Below are positions 1 to 7,987 of a stretch of 64,000 nucleotides of DNA, piece after piece (position 1 is the stretch's first letter; each line of letters begins with the position of its first letter). The stretch lies in the NCBI RefSeq assembly GCF_018130765.1, contig NZ_JAFCJZ010000002.1:248001-312000 (forward strand). Reading direction: 5' to 3'. This DNA is from Bradyrhizobium iriomotense. Lineage in GTDB: Bacteria; Pseudomonadota; Alphaproteobacteria; Rhizobiales; Xanthobacteraceae. Both the position numbers and the translations under genes were made by a program. The notes beneath the pieces were generated by a model. The model was not told the origin of the DNA and ran no database searches. It was given only the letters and a program-made list of their open reading frames with translations.

Positions 1-23
1 TCTTCGCCTCGATCGGGATGTGA
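1..23 (+). CDS. 3' end of upstream gene, probably MlaE-type permease (partial)
   Basis: Only the last codons are visible: a frame reading F-A-S-I-G-M and then TGA at 21-23. The stop overlaps the GTG start of the next gene at 20, which is typical of translationally coupled operon genes. In Mla/MCE operons the permease MlaE usually precedes MlaF, so MlaE is the likely identity. That rests on gene order alone, because six residues cannot identify a protein. Confidence 0.4.
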
Positions 24-796
24 CGATGACAGGCGAAATTCAAAATCCCATCATCCGCGTCCGCGACATCACCGTGCAGTTCGGCGCAACGCGCGTGCTC
101 GACGGGCTCAACCTCGACGTCAAGCGCGGCGAGATTTTGGGCTTTGTCGGTCCTTCCGGCGCGGGCAAGTCGGTGCTGACGCGCACCATCATCGGCCTCG
201 TGCCGAAGGTCGCGGGCTCCATCGAAGTGTTCGGCGTTGATCTGGATTCCTCCAGCACGTCGCAGCGGCGCAATGTCGAGCGGCGCTGGGGCGTGCTGTT
301 CCAGCAGGGCGCGCTGTTCTCCTCGCTGACCGTGCGGCAGAACATCCAGTTTCCGATGCGCGAATATCTTCGCGTGTCGCAGCGGCTGATGGACGAGATC
401 ACCATGGCCAAGCTCGCCATGGTCGGGCTCAAGCCCGAGGTCGCCGAGCGTTTCCCGTCGGAACTCTCGGGCGGCATGATCAAGCGCGTCGCGCTCGCAC
501 GCGCGCTGTCGCTCGATCCGGACCTCGTGTTCCTGGACGAGCCGACCTCGGGGCTCGATCCGATCGGTGCCGGCGATTTCGACGAGCTGGTGCGGACGCT
601 CCAGCGCACTTTGGGTCTGACCGTTTTCATGGTAACCCACGACCTCGACAGCCTTTACACCGCTTGCGACCGCATCGCCGTTTTAGGGAACGGTAAGATC
701 ATTGCGGCAGGGTCGATCGCCGACATGCAGGCCTCGCAGCATCCCTGGTTGAGGCAGTATTTCCATGGCAAGCGCGCCCGCGCGGTCATGAGTTGA
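20..796 (+). CDS. mlaF: MlaF-like ABC transporter ATP-binding protein (phospholipid/MCE transport)
   Basis: A 258-residue ATPase expected to energise lipid movement between the outer and inner membranes as part of an MlaFED-type complex. Visible motifs are Walker A GPSGAGKS (residues 44-51), Q-loop FQQGALF (about 94-100), signature LSGGMIKR (about 149-156) and Walker B LVFLDE followed by the D-loop SGLD (about 169-180), with the switch histidine in TH near residue 210. The FQQGALFSSLTV segment and the LSGGM signature are typical of the MlaF/Ttg2A subfamily. The GTG at 20 overlaps the previous stop; an in-frame ATG lies two codons later. The MCE protein MlaD follows 16 bases downstream, which supports the assignment. 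Confidence 0.9.
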   Translation: MTMTGEIQNPIIRVRDITVQFGATRVLDGLNLDVKRGEILGFVGPSGAGKSVLTRTIIGLVPKVAGSIEVFGVDLDSSSTSQRRNVERRWGVLFQQGALFSSLTVRQNIQFPMREYLRVSQRLMDEITMAKLAMVGLKPEVAERFPSELSGGMIKRVALARALSLDPDLVFLDEPTSGLDPIGAGDFDELVRTLQRTLGLTVFMVTHDLDSLYTACDRIAVLGNGKIIAAGSIADMQASQHPWLRQYFHGKRARAVMS

Positions 797-812
797 GTAG
801 CCGGAGCACCTG

Positions 813-1688
813 ATGGAAACGCGGGCGAATTACGTCCTGATCGGATCGTTCACGCTGGCGGTAATCGCCGCGGCGATCGGCTTCGTGCTCTGGTTCCAGT
901 CGCTGCACACCACCAAGCAGCGCAGCCCCTTGCGCGTCGTGTTCGAGGGCCCGGCGGCGGGCCTGCGCAATGGCGGCAGCGTCAATTTTAACGGTATCAG
1001 GGTAGGTGAAGTCGTCTCGGTGAAGCTCGATAACCCGCGGCGGGTTGTCGCACTCGCCATGGTCGAGAACAACGCCCCGATTCGCAAGGACACGCTGGTC
1101 GGCCTCGAATTCCAGGGCCTCACCGGTGTCGCGGCGATCTCCCTCAAGGGCGGCGAGGAGGCGGCACCGGCGCCGCCGCTCGACGAGGACGGCATCCCGA
1201 CGCTGACCGCCGACCCCAACAAGCTCCAGGACGTCACCGAGGCGATCCGCGGCACGCTGCAGAACATCAACAAGATCGTCGCCGACAATCAGGAATCGGT
1301 GAAGAACTCGCTGAAGAATCTGGAGACCTTCACCAACTCGCTGGCGCGCAACTCCGAGAAGATCGACGGCGTGATGGCCAAGGTCGACGGCGTCATGCTC
1401 AAGGCTGACAACCTCATGCTCGGCCTCAACACGCTGGCCGGCGGCAAGGACGGCGGCGAATTGTTCCAGGCGGTGAAGTCGATCCGCGAACTCGCCGACG
1501 ATTTCGACAAGCGCTCCGGCGCCTTGATCAGCGACGGCCGCCGCACCCTCGGCGACATCAGCCGCGCCGTGAACAATTTCGACCGCAACCCGACCCGCGT
1601 GCTGTTCGGCGCCAGCAACTCATCGCAAGCCGCCCCGCCGCCCGAGCCGCCGAAGCCGGCGCCGTCGAACGAACGCCGCAGGCAGTAG
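813..1688 (+). CDS. mlaD: MlaD-like MCE domain periplasmic lipid-binding protein
   Basis: A 291-residue protein with one N-terminal membrane anchor (about residues 9-28) followed by an MCE domain (about 38-118, with FNGIRVGEV and FQGLTGVAAISL). MCE proteins form hexameric rings that carry lipids across the periplasm with an MlaE/MlaF inner-membrane complex. A long helical stretch (about 140-260) follows and the C-terminus is rich in proline. It starts 16 bases after mlaF, so the two genes are an operon. No mlaC or mlaB is seen downstream, so any periplasmic carrier must be encoded elsewhere. Confidence 0.9.
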   Translation: METRANYVLIGSFTLAVIAAAIGFVLWFQSLHTTKQRSPLRVVFEGPAAGLRNGGSVNFNGIRVGEVVSVKLDNPRRVVALAMVENNAPIRKDTLVGLEFQGLTGVAAISLKGGEEAAPAPPLDEDGIPTLTADPNKLQDVTEAIRGTLQNINKIVADNQESVKNSLKNLETFTNSLARNSEKIDGVMAKVDGVMLKADNLMLGLNTLAGGKDGGELFQAVKSIRELADDFDKRSGALISDGRRTLGDISRAVNNFDRNPTRVLFGASNSSQAAPPPEPPKPAPSNERRRQ

Positions 1689-1916
1689 CGGTCCCTCCGT
1701 ACTTCATTCCTATCACGCGCGACGCGCATCGGCGTCGCGGGATGACCGCGGCGTGCGCGCTGCTGAGGACTGCGGGAGTCCGCTGACGATACGAAAGTAT
1801 GGGGGGCTGGCCGAGCCAAGGTAGGGGGATGGGCTGACCGTCATTGTCCGCTATATCGCGCTCAAGTCGCGCCCACGAAAAGGCGCGTCGACTTCACTCA
1901 CAGGGGAGGAGAGCGC

Positions 1917-2093
1917 GTGGTACGCCTGTTGCTGTTGTTGCCGTTCATCGGCCTGATGATCGTGCCGTTCTACAATATAAGGGAGCCGCATCTGTTCGGC
2001 TTCCCGTTCTTCTACTGGTACCAGCTCGCCTGGGTGCCGCTGACCTCGCTGCTTACCTACATCGTCTACAGGAGCGTGCGTCGTGCTGACTGA
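1917..2093 (+). CDS. Small DUF3311 membrane protein, partner of the symporter
   Basis: A 58-residue hydrophobic protein starting at a GTG (1917) behind a strong ribosome binding site GGGGAGGAG (about 1903-1911). It has two membrane segments: LLLLLPFIGLMIVPF near the N-terminus and VPLTSLLTYIVY near the C-terminus, separated by a YNIREPHLFGFPFFYWYQ segment characteristic of the DUF3311 family. Its stop at 2091-2093 overlaps the symporter start at 2083 by 11 bases, so translation is coupled. DUF3311 genes commonly sit just before sodium:solute symporter genes and are thought to be an accessory subunit; the function is not established. Confidence 0.85.
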   Translation: MVRLLLLLPFIGLMIVPFYNIREPHLFGFPFFYWYQLAWVPLTSLLTYIVYRSVRRAD

Positions 2094-3576
2094 TGTCGAT
2101 AGCGCGGCGTTCGCCGTATTTCTCGCACTGTTCATCCTCGTCACCGGCATGGGCTTCGTCGCATCGCGCTGGCGCAAGCCGGAAACGCTCGCCCATCTCG
2201 ACGAGTGGGGCCTCGGCGGCCGCAAGTTCGGGACCTGGATCACCTGGTTTCTGGTCGGCGGCGACTTCTACACCGCCTACACCGTGATCGCCGTTCCGGC
2301 GCTGGTCTATGCGGTCGGCGCCTACGGCTTCTTCGCGCTGCCCTACACCATCATCGTCTATCCCTTCGTGTTCGCGGTGATGCCGGTGTTGTGGAAGGTC
2401 GCCAAGGAGCGCGGCTACGTCACCGCGGGCGATGTGGTACGCGGTGCCTACGGCTCGCGCGGGCTCGAGCTCGCCGTTGCGGCGACGGGCGTGCTGGCGA
2501 CGATGCCCTACATCGCGCTCCAGCTCATCGGCATGGAAGTGGCGATCAAAGCGCTCGGCCTTCACGGCGAGGTGCCGCTCGTCCTCGCCTTCCTGGTGCT
2601 GGCGCTCTACACCTATTCGTCGGGCCTGCGCGCACCGGCGCTGATCGCCTTCGTCAAGGACATCATGATCTACATCGTGGTGATCGCCGCGATCGCGATC
2701 GTGCCGTCCAAGCTCGGCGGCTACGGAGCGATCTTCACTGCGGCGGATGCGGCATTCGCCGCGAAGGGCTCGGGCGGCATCCTGCTGTCGCCAGCGCAGA
2801 TCGTGCCCTACGCCTCGCTGGCGCTCGGCTCGGCGCTCGCCGCCTTCATGTACCCGCACACGCTGACCGGCATCTTCGCCTCGTCCGGCGGCAACACCAT
2901 TCGCAAGAACGCGATGCTGCTGCCGGCCTATACGCTGCTGCTCGGCTTGCTTGCGCTGCTGGGTTACATGGGCCATGCGGCCGGGCTTAAGCTCGCAAGC
3001 AACAACGACGTCGTGCCCGAGCTGTTCAAGACGCTGTTCCCGAGCTGGTTCGCGGGCTTCGCCTTCGCGGCGATCGCCATCGGCGCGCTGGTGCCGGCGG
3101 CGGTGATGAGCATCGGCGCGGCCAACCTGTTCACCCGCAACTTCTGGAAGGTGTGGGTCGATCCGAAGGTGACGCCGGCCGGTGAAGCGAAGGTCGCCAA
3201 GATCACCTCCATGCTGGTGAAGGTCGGCGCGCTGCTCGCCATCCTCTTGATGCCGACGCAGTTCGCGCTCGACCTGCAGCTGCTCGGAGGCCTCTGGATC
3301 CTGCAGACGCTGCCGGCGCTTGTCTTCGGTCTCTATCTGAACTGGTTCTCGAGCACCGCGCTGCTGGCCGGCTGGGCCGTCGGCCTCGCAGGCGGGTCGT
3401 GGCTGGCCTGGTCGGACGGGTTGAAGCCGCTGCACGGTATTGATTTCGGCGCCGGCAAGGTCGCGATCTACACCGGCCTGCTCGCGCTCGCGCTCAACAT
3501 CGTGGTGGCCGTGGTGGTCAACCTGGTGGTCAAGCGCGTACCGCAGCAACGTCTGTCCGGCGAGGCGGCCGAGTGA
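2083..3576 (+). CDS. mctP: Sodium:solute symporter family monocarboxylate permease (MctP-like)
   Basis: A 497-residue protein with about 13 hydrophobic segments and the SSS family layout, including the WFLVGGDFYTAYTVIAVPAL region near residues 50-70 and the later PHTLTGIFAS motif. The best match in known biology is MctP of Rhizobium leguminosarum, which carries lactate, pyruvate, alanine and other short monocarboxylates. The assignment is supported by the next two genes, which encode a sensor kinase and a LuxR-type regulator in the same order as the MctSR system known to activate mctP. It overlaps the DUF3311 gene by 11 bases and ends in front of a strong hairpin. Substrate identity is inferred from family and context. 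Confidence 0.8.
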   Translation: MLTDVDSAAFAVFLALFILVTGMGFVASRWRKPETLAHLDEWGLGGRKFGTWITWFLVGGDFYTAYTVIAVPALVYAVGAYGFFALPYTIIVYPFVFAVMPVLWKVAKERGYVTAGDVVRGAYGSRGLELAVAATGVLATMPYIALQLIGMEVAIKALGLHGEVPLVLAFLVLALYTYSSGLRAPALIAFVKDIMIYIVVIAAIAIVPSKLGGYGAIFTAADAAFAAKGSGGILLSPAQIVPYASLALGSALAAFMYPHTLTGIFASSGGNTIRKNAMLLPAYTLLLGLLALLGYMGHAAGLKLASNNDVVPELFKTLFPSWFAGFAFAAIAIGALVPAAVMSIGAANLFTRNFWKVWVDPKVTPAGEAKVAKITSMLVKVGALLAILLMPTQFALDLQLLGGLWILQTLPALVFGLYLNWFSSTALLAGWAVGLAGGSWLAWSDGLKPLHGIDFGAGKVAIYTGLLALALNIVVAVVVNLVVKRVPQQRLSGEAAE

Positions 3577-3580
3577 TTGC

Positions 3581-3620
3581 GAGCGGCGGCCGGGGATTGT
3601 CCGGCCGCCGCTCTCTTTCG
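3581..3620 (+). terminator. Terminator after mctP
   Basis: A perfect 13-bp stem (3581-3593 with 3601-3613), very GC rich, with a 7-base loop, followed by TCTTTC. It begins five bases after the mctP stop. The short T-tract makes it a moderately strong intrinsic terminator, so the kinase gene downstream probably has its own promoter. Confidence 0.7.
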
Positions 3621-3718
3621 GAATGAACACCCTTCCATGCGATTGAAAACGCTCTAGTATCCGCCCGCGCCCCGGCCGCTCGTCGCGGGCGGATCAGACG
3701 GTCTCGGGTGAGGATCTC

Positions 3719-6700
3719 TTGCAGGCGTGGTTCGTTCTCACAGTCGCTGCCGGCTATGTGACCACGCTGTTCCTGGTGGCCTGGTGGGGCGACCGGCGGA
3801 GCGCCGGCGGGCCGCTGGTTTCGCCGAACTCCTGGGCGGCGGCGATCAGCTATTGCCTGACGCTTGCGGTCTACAACACCTCGTGGAGCTTCTACGGGTC
3901 GGTCGGGCGCGCCGCCACCAGCGGTCTGGACTTCGCCACGATCTATATCGGCCCGACCCTGGTGCTGCTGTTCGGGCAGCGGCTGCTGTCCAAGGTCATC
4001 GCGATCGCGAAGGCGCAGAACGTCACCTCGATCGCCGACTTCATCGCGGCGCGTTACGGCAAGAGCCAGGTGCTGGCGGCCTTCCTGACGCTGGCCTCGC
4101 TGCTCGGCGTGCTTCCCTACATCGCGCTCCAGCTCAAGGCGGTCGGCAAGAGCTTTGACTATCTGATCCTGCAGCCCGAGCGGGCCGGCGGCGAGGCGCT
4201 GCGGTTCTGGCAGGACTCCGCATTCGGCGTGGCGGCATCGATGGCGCTGTTCGCGATCGTGTTCGGCGTCCGCCATGTTCACGCCAGCGAGCATCATCGC
4301 GGGCTGATGCTCGCGATCGCCTTCGAGAGCGTCGTCAAGCTGGTCGCCTTCCTGATCGTGGCGTTGTTCGTGCTGTTCGGGCTATCAGGCGGGCCGGCCG
4401 CACTGCTGTCGCAGTTCAAATCGGATCCGCAACTGGCGGGAATCCTCAGCTTCGACCCGACGCAGCCGGTCTGGCCTTCGACGATCATCATCTCTGCCAT
4501 CGCCTTCCTGTGCCTGCCTCAGGCATTTCATGTCGCCGTCGTCGAGAATGAAAGCCCGAACCACACGCGCACCGCGGCCTGGCTCTATCCGGGTTACCTC
4601 GCGCTGTTCAGCCTGCTGATCCTGCCGATCGCCGCGGCGGGGCTTACGAGGTTCGGCGCCATGATGGATCCCGACACCTACGTCATTTCGCTGCCGATCG
4701 CGGCGGACGCCGGCGCCGTCAGCCTGATGGCCTTCCTGGGCGGACTGTCGGCCGCCACCGGCATGGTGATCATGACGTCCGTCGCGCTGAGCACGATGCT
4801 CTGCAACGACGTCATCATGCCCCTGCTGCTGCGCTCGCGGTTCTTCGGCCTGCGTGCACAGAGCCGACCGATGACCTCGGTGCTGGTGGCGGTGCGCCGG
4901 TTCTCGATCCTGGGCATCCTGTTGCTCGCCTACCTGATGCACCGCCTCGTCAACCAGTCCTATCCGCTCACCGTGATCGGCCTGCTGTCGTTCGTGGCGG
5001 TCGCGCAGTTCGGGCCGGCCTTCGTCGGAGGCTTGTACTGGCCGCGTGCCAACAAGGTCGGCGCGTCGGTCGGGATCGCGGCCGGATTCTGCATCTGGGC
5101 CTATACGCTACTGCTTCCCTCGGCCGCGCCGCTCTGGCCCGGCGTCGAGGAGATCGTGCGCCATGGTCCCTGGCAGCTGGCCTGGCTCAAGCCGAACGCG
5201 CTGTTCGGACTGGAAGGGCTCGATCCGATTTCGCATGCCACGCTGTGGAGCCTTGCCGCCAACCTCGTCTGCTTCCTGGCATTCTCCGCGCTCGGACGGC
5301 AATCGACCGTTGAGCGCAACCAGGCCGCCGCGTTTGCCGACGGCGTCGTCCGCGAGATGGTGCCAAAACTGTCGTCGCGCGTGGTGGTCCGTCTCGACGA
5401 TCTCCGCGCGCTGACGCTGCGCTTTGTCGGCGTGGAGCGGGGCTCGGCGGCCTTCGACGGTTATCTGGCTGCCCGCGCGACCGGTGCCGGACCGCGGCTC
5501 GATCCGTCGGGCCTTGTCGACCTCGACTCGATCCGCTTCACGGAGAACCTTCTCGCCGGTGCGATCGGCGCGGCGTCGGCGCGCGTGGTGATCGCGGCGT
5601 CGCTGGAAGGGCACTCGCTGTCGCGGCGGGAGGCGATGGCGATGCTGGACGAGGCCTCCGAGGCGTTGCGCTTCAACCGCACGCTGCTGCAGAGCACGCT
5701 CGAAAGCGTGCCGCAGGGCATCTGCGCGTTCGATGCCGATTTCAACATCACCGCCTGGAATGGCCGCTTCATCGCGCTTTTGGACCTGCCGCCGGACTTC
5801 GTGCGCGTCGGCCTTCCGCTGGCGGAGCTGATCGCCTTCAACGTCGAGCGCGGCGAATATGCCGCCTCCGAATTCGCCGCGCTCCTGGTCAATCGCGATG
5901 TCGCGACGCAGAGCTGGCCCTATCGCTACGAGCGTAAGCGGCCCGACGGCACCGTGCTCGAGATCGTTTATGATCGCGTCGCGGAGGGCGGCTACGTCTC
6001 GACCTATACCGATGTCACCGAGCGTCATCGCGCGGCGGAAGCCCTGCGGCGGGCCAATGAGGGTCTCGAGTTGCGTGTCCGCGAGCGGACCGAGGCGCTC
6101 GAGCAGGCCAAGGCGGAGGCCGAGCAGGCCAATCTCGGCAAGACCCGCTTCCTGGCGGCGGCCAGCCACGATCTGCTGCAACCGCTGAACGCGGCGCGGC
6201 TGTTCCTGTCCGCGCTCGACGAGAGCCTGCACGCCGCGACACCATCCGGCGGAGCGGAGAAGGAGCGCAATCTGGCGAGCAGCGCGATCACGGCGCTGCG
6301 CTCGACCGAGCATGTGCTCGACCGGCTGCTCGACATCTCCTCCTATGATGCCGGCGCCGTTCGCGCCGAGCCGTTCGACTTCCCGATCGCCGACCTGCTC
6401 GTGCAGTTGAAGGTGGAGTTCTCGGCGATGGCGCGCGAGCGCGGGCTCGTTCTGCGCGTCGTCGATTGCGGGCTGGCGGTGCGCAGCGATCCGCACTTCC
6501 TGCGTCGGGTCCTGCAGAACCTGCTGTCGAACGCGCTGCGCTACACGCCTAGGGGCCGTATCCTGCTCGGCTGCCGGCGGCGCGGCGGCGGTCTGCGCAT
6601 CGAGGTCTGGGATACCGGCGTCGGGATCGCGGCGGAGGATCAGAAGCGGATCTTCGAGGAGTTCCAACGTCTCGCACCCGGATCGGAGAAGGGCCTGGGG

Positions 6701-7264
6701 CTCGGGCTTGCGATCGTGGATCGCGTCTCGCGGCTGCTGGGCCATCCCGTCGACGTCCGGTCGCGCCCGGGACAGGGCTCGTGCTTTGCCGTCACCGTGC
6801 CGCTGGCTCGCGGAGCGGGAACGCCGCTTCAGCGCAAGCCGGCAAATACGCCGCCCGCGGTCGCGGAACGCGCGCTGACGATCCTGTGCCTCGACAACGA
6901 GGCGGCCATTCTCGACGGCCTGACGGCACTGCTCGGCGGATGGGGGCACCATGTGCTGGTCGCTGCGGACGCCGACACAGCAATGGCAGAAGCCGCGTCC
7001 CACCCGCCGGACCTCGTGCTGCTCGATTATCACCTCGACGGCGGTCGCAGCGGCTTGGACTTTCTCGACGATCTCAGGCAGAAGTCGGGACGCGACGTCC
7101 GCGCACTGATCGTCACGGCCGATCGCAGCGAGGCGGTGCGCAAGGAGGCAAGGGCGCGCGGCTGTGAGATCCTGTCGAAGCCGGTCAAGCCGGCGGCGCT
7201 GCGGCGCTTTCTCGGCAGCGAAGCCTTGAGCCGGCAACTCGCGACGAAACAGGAGACTCCCTGA
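3719..7264 (+). CDS. mctS: Transporter-like sensor fused to hybrid histidine kinase and receiver (MctS-like)
   Basis: A 1181-residue fusion. Residues about 1-520 form a second complete sodium:solute symporter-like membrane domain, as in CbrA-type kinases. A PAS domain (about 650-765) and a short coiled coil follow, then a HisKA domain with the phosphorylated histidine in ASHDLLQ (H817), an HATPase with the DTGVGI and GLGLGLAIV boxes, and a C-terminal receiver with acceptor aspartate D1103 (LLDYHLDGG). The chosen start is a TTG at 3719 behind GTGAGGA; no better upstream start is seen. The response regulator follows after two bases. By analogy with MctS it probably senses monocarboxylates and controls mctP; the input is inferred. 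Confidence 0.85.
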   Translation: MQAWFVLTVAAGYVTTLFLVAWWGDRRSAGGPLVSPNSWAAAISYCLTLAVYNTSWSFYGSVGRAATSGLDFATIYIGPTLVLLFGQRLLSKVIAIAKAQNVTSIADFIAARYGKSQVLAAFLTLASLLGVLPYIALQLKAVGKSFDYLILQPERAGGEALRFWQDSAFGVAASMALFAIVFGVRHVHASEHHRGLMLAIAFESVVKLVAFLIVALFVLFGLSGGPAALLSQFKSDPQLAGILSFDPTQPVWPSTIIISAIAFLCLPQAFHVAVVENESPNHTRTAAWLYPGYLALFSLLILPIAAAGLTRFGAMMDPDTYVISLPIAADAGAVSLMAFLGGLSAATGMVIMTSVALSTMLCNDVIMPLLLRSRFFGLRAQSRPMTSVLVAVRRFSILGILLLAYLMHRLVNQSYPLTVIGLLSFVAVAQFGPAFVGGLYWPRANKVGASVGIAAGFCIWAYTLLLPSAAPLWPGVEEIVRHGPWQLAWLKPNALFGLEGLDPISHATLWSLAANLVCFLAFSALGRQSTVERNQAAAFADGVVREMVPKLSSRVVVRLDDLRALTLRFVGVERGSAAFDGYLAARATGAGPRLDPSGLVDLDSIRFTENLLAGAIGAASARVVIAASLEGHSLSRREAMAMLDEASEALRFNRTLLQSTLESVPQGICAFDADFNITAWNGRFIALLDLPPDFVRVGLPLAELIAFNVERGEYAASEFAALLVNRDVATQSWPYRYERKRPDGTVLEIVYDRVAEGGYVSTYTDVTERHRAAEALRRANEGLELRVRERTEALEQAKAEAEQANLGKTRFLAAASHDLLQPLNAARLFLSALDESLHAATPSGGAEKERNLASSAITALRSTEHVLDRLLDISSYDAGAVRAEPFDFPIADLLVQLKVEFSAMARERGLVLRVVDCGLAVRSDPHFLRRVLQNLLSNALRYTPRGRILLGCRRRGGGLRIEVWDTGVGIAAEDQKRIFEEFQRLAPGSEKGLGLGLAIVDRVSRLLGHPVDVRSRPGQGSCFAVTVPLARGAGTPLQRKPANTPPAVAERALTILCLDNEAAILDGLTALLGGWGHHVLVAADADTAMAEAASHPPDLVLLDYHLDGGRSGLDFLDDLRQKSGRDVRALIVTADRSEAVRKEARARGCEILSKPVKPAALRRFLGSEALSRQLATKQETP

Positions 7265-7266
7265 CG

Positions 7267-7914
7267 ATGCGCATCCTGATCGGCGACGATCATCCGCTGG
7301 TGCAGGCTGCGTTGCGCAGCGCGCTTTCGACCGTGCTGCCCGATCTCGACATCATCGCCTGCCAGTCGCTCGACGAGGCGCTGGGCGTGCTGTCGGCCCA
7401 GTCCGACGAGATCGACCTGATCCTGTGGGACCTGACGATGCCGGGCATCCAGGGATTTGCAGCGCTGTTCATCCTGTCGGCGCAATTCCCGACGGTGCCG
7501 GTGGCGATCATCTCGGCACGGCAGGACGCCGCCACGATTCGCCGCGCCATTGCCTATGGCGCGTCCGGTTACATCCCGAAATCGCTCAGCCTGCCCGAGA
7601 TGGCGGATGCGATCACGAAAATCCTCGCCGGTGAAATCTGGATGCCGCCGAATGTCGGTGGCCGCGGCTCGATCCAGAGCGCCGATGTCGAGCTGGCTGC
7701 ACGAATGGCGACGCTGTCGGCGCAGCAATTGCGCATTCTCGCGATGATCGTCGAGGGCAAGCTCAATAAGCAGATCGCGGGCGAGCTCGACATCGCCGAG
7801 CAGACCGTGAAGGGGCACGTCTCGACCATCCTGCGCAAGCTCGGCGTCGGATCGCGCACCCAGGCCGCCGTCCTCGCCGAGCGGCTGTCGTTCGCCCAGC
7901 CCGGCGGCAACTGA
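7267..7914 (+). CDS. mctR: NarL/LuxR-type response regulator (MctR-like)
   Basis: A 215-residue protein with an N-terminal receiver (GDDHP acidic pair, acceptor D55 in LWDLTMPG, conserved lysine in GYIPKS) and a C-terminal LuxR-type helix-turn-helix (about 150-207, LSAQQLRIL...NKQIAGELDIAEQTVKGHVS). It starts two bases after the kinase stop, so the pair is co-expressed. In R. leguminosarum the equivalent MctR activates mctP transcription. Here the kinase carries its own receiver, so this may be the output end of a multi-step relay. A hairpin terminator follows. Confidence 0.88.
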   Translation: MRILIGDDHPLVQAALRSALSTVLPDLDIIACQSLDEALGVLSAQSDEIDLILWDLTMPGIQGFAALFILSAQFPTVPVAIISARQDAATIRRAIAYGASGYIPKSLSLPEMADAITKILAGEIWMPPNVGGRGSIQSADVELAARMATLSAQQLRILAMIVEGKLNKQIAGELDIAEQTVKGHVSTILRKLGVGSRTQAAVLAERLSFAQPGGN

Positions 7915-7936
7915 ACCTTCCACGTTTCAAACGAAA

Positions 7937-7960
7937 ACGGAGGCCGCGAGGCCTCCGTTT
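7937..7960. terminator. Bidirectional hairpin terminator with GCGA tetraloop
   Basis: A perfect 9-bp stem (7937-7945 with 7950-7958) closed by a GCGA tetraloop, flanked by AAAA before and TTT after. It lies between two converging genes, the LuxR regulator ending at 7914 and the GPR-like gene ending at 7988, so it can serve both. Confidence 0.8.
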
Positions 7961-7987
7961 CCCTGTTCGTCAATCGCTGTTGCCGTC

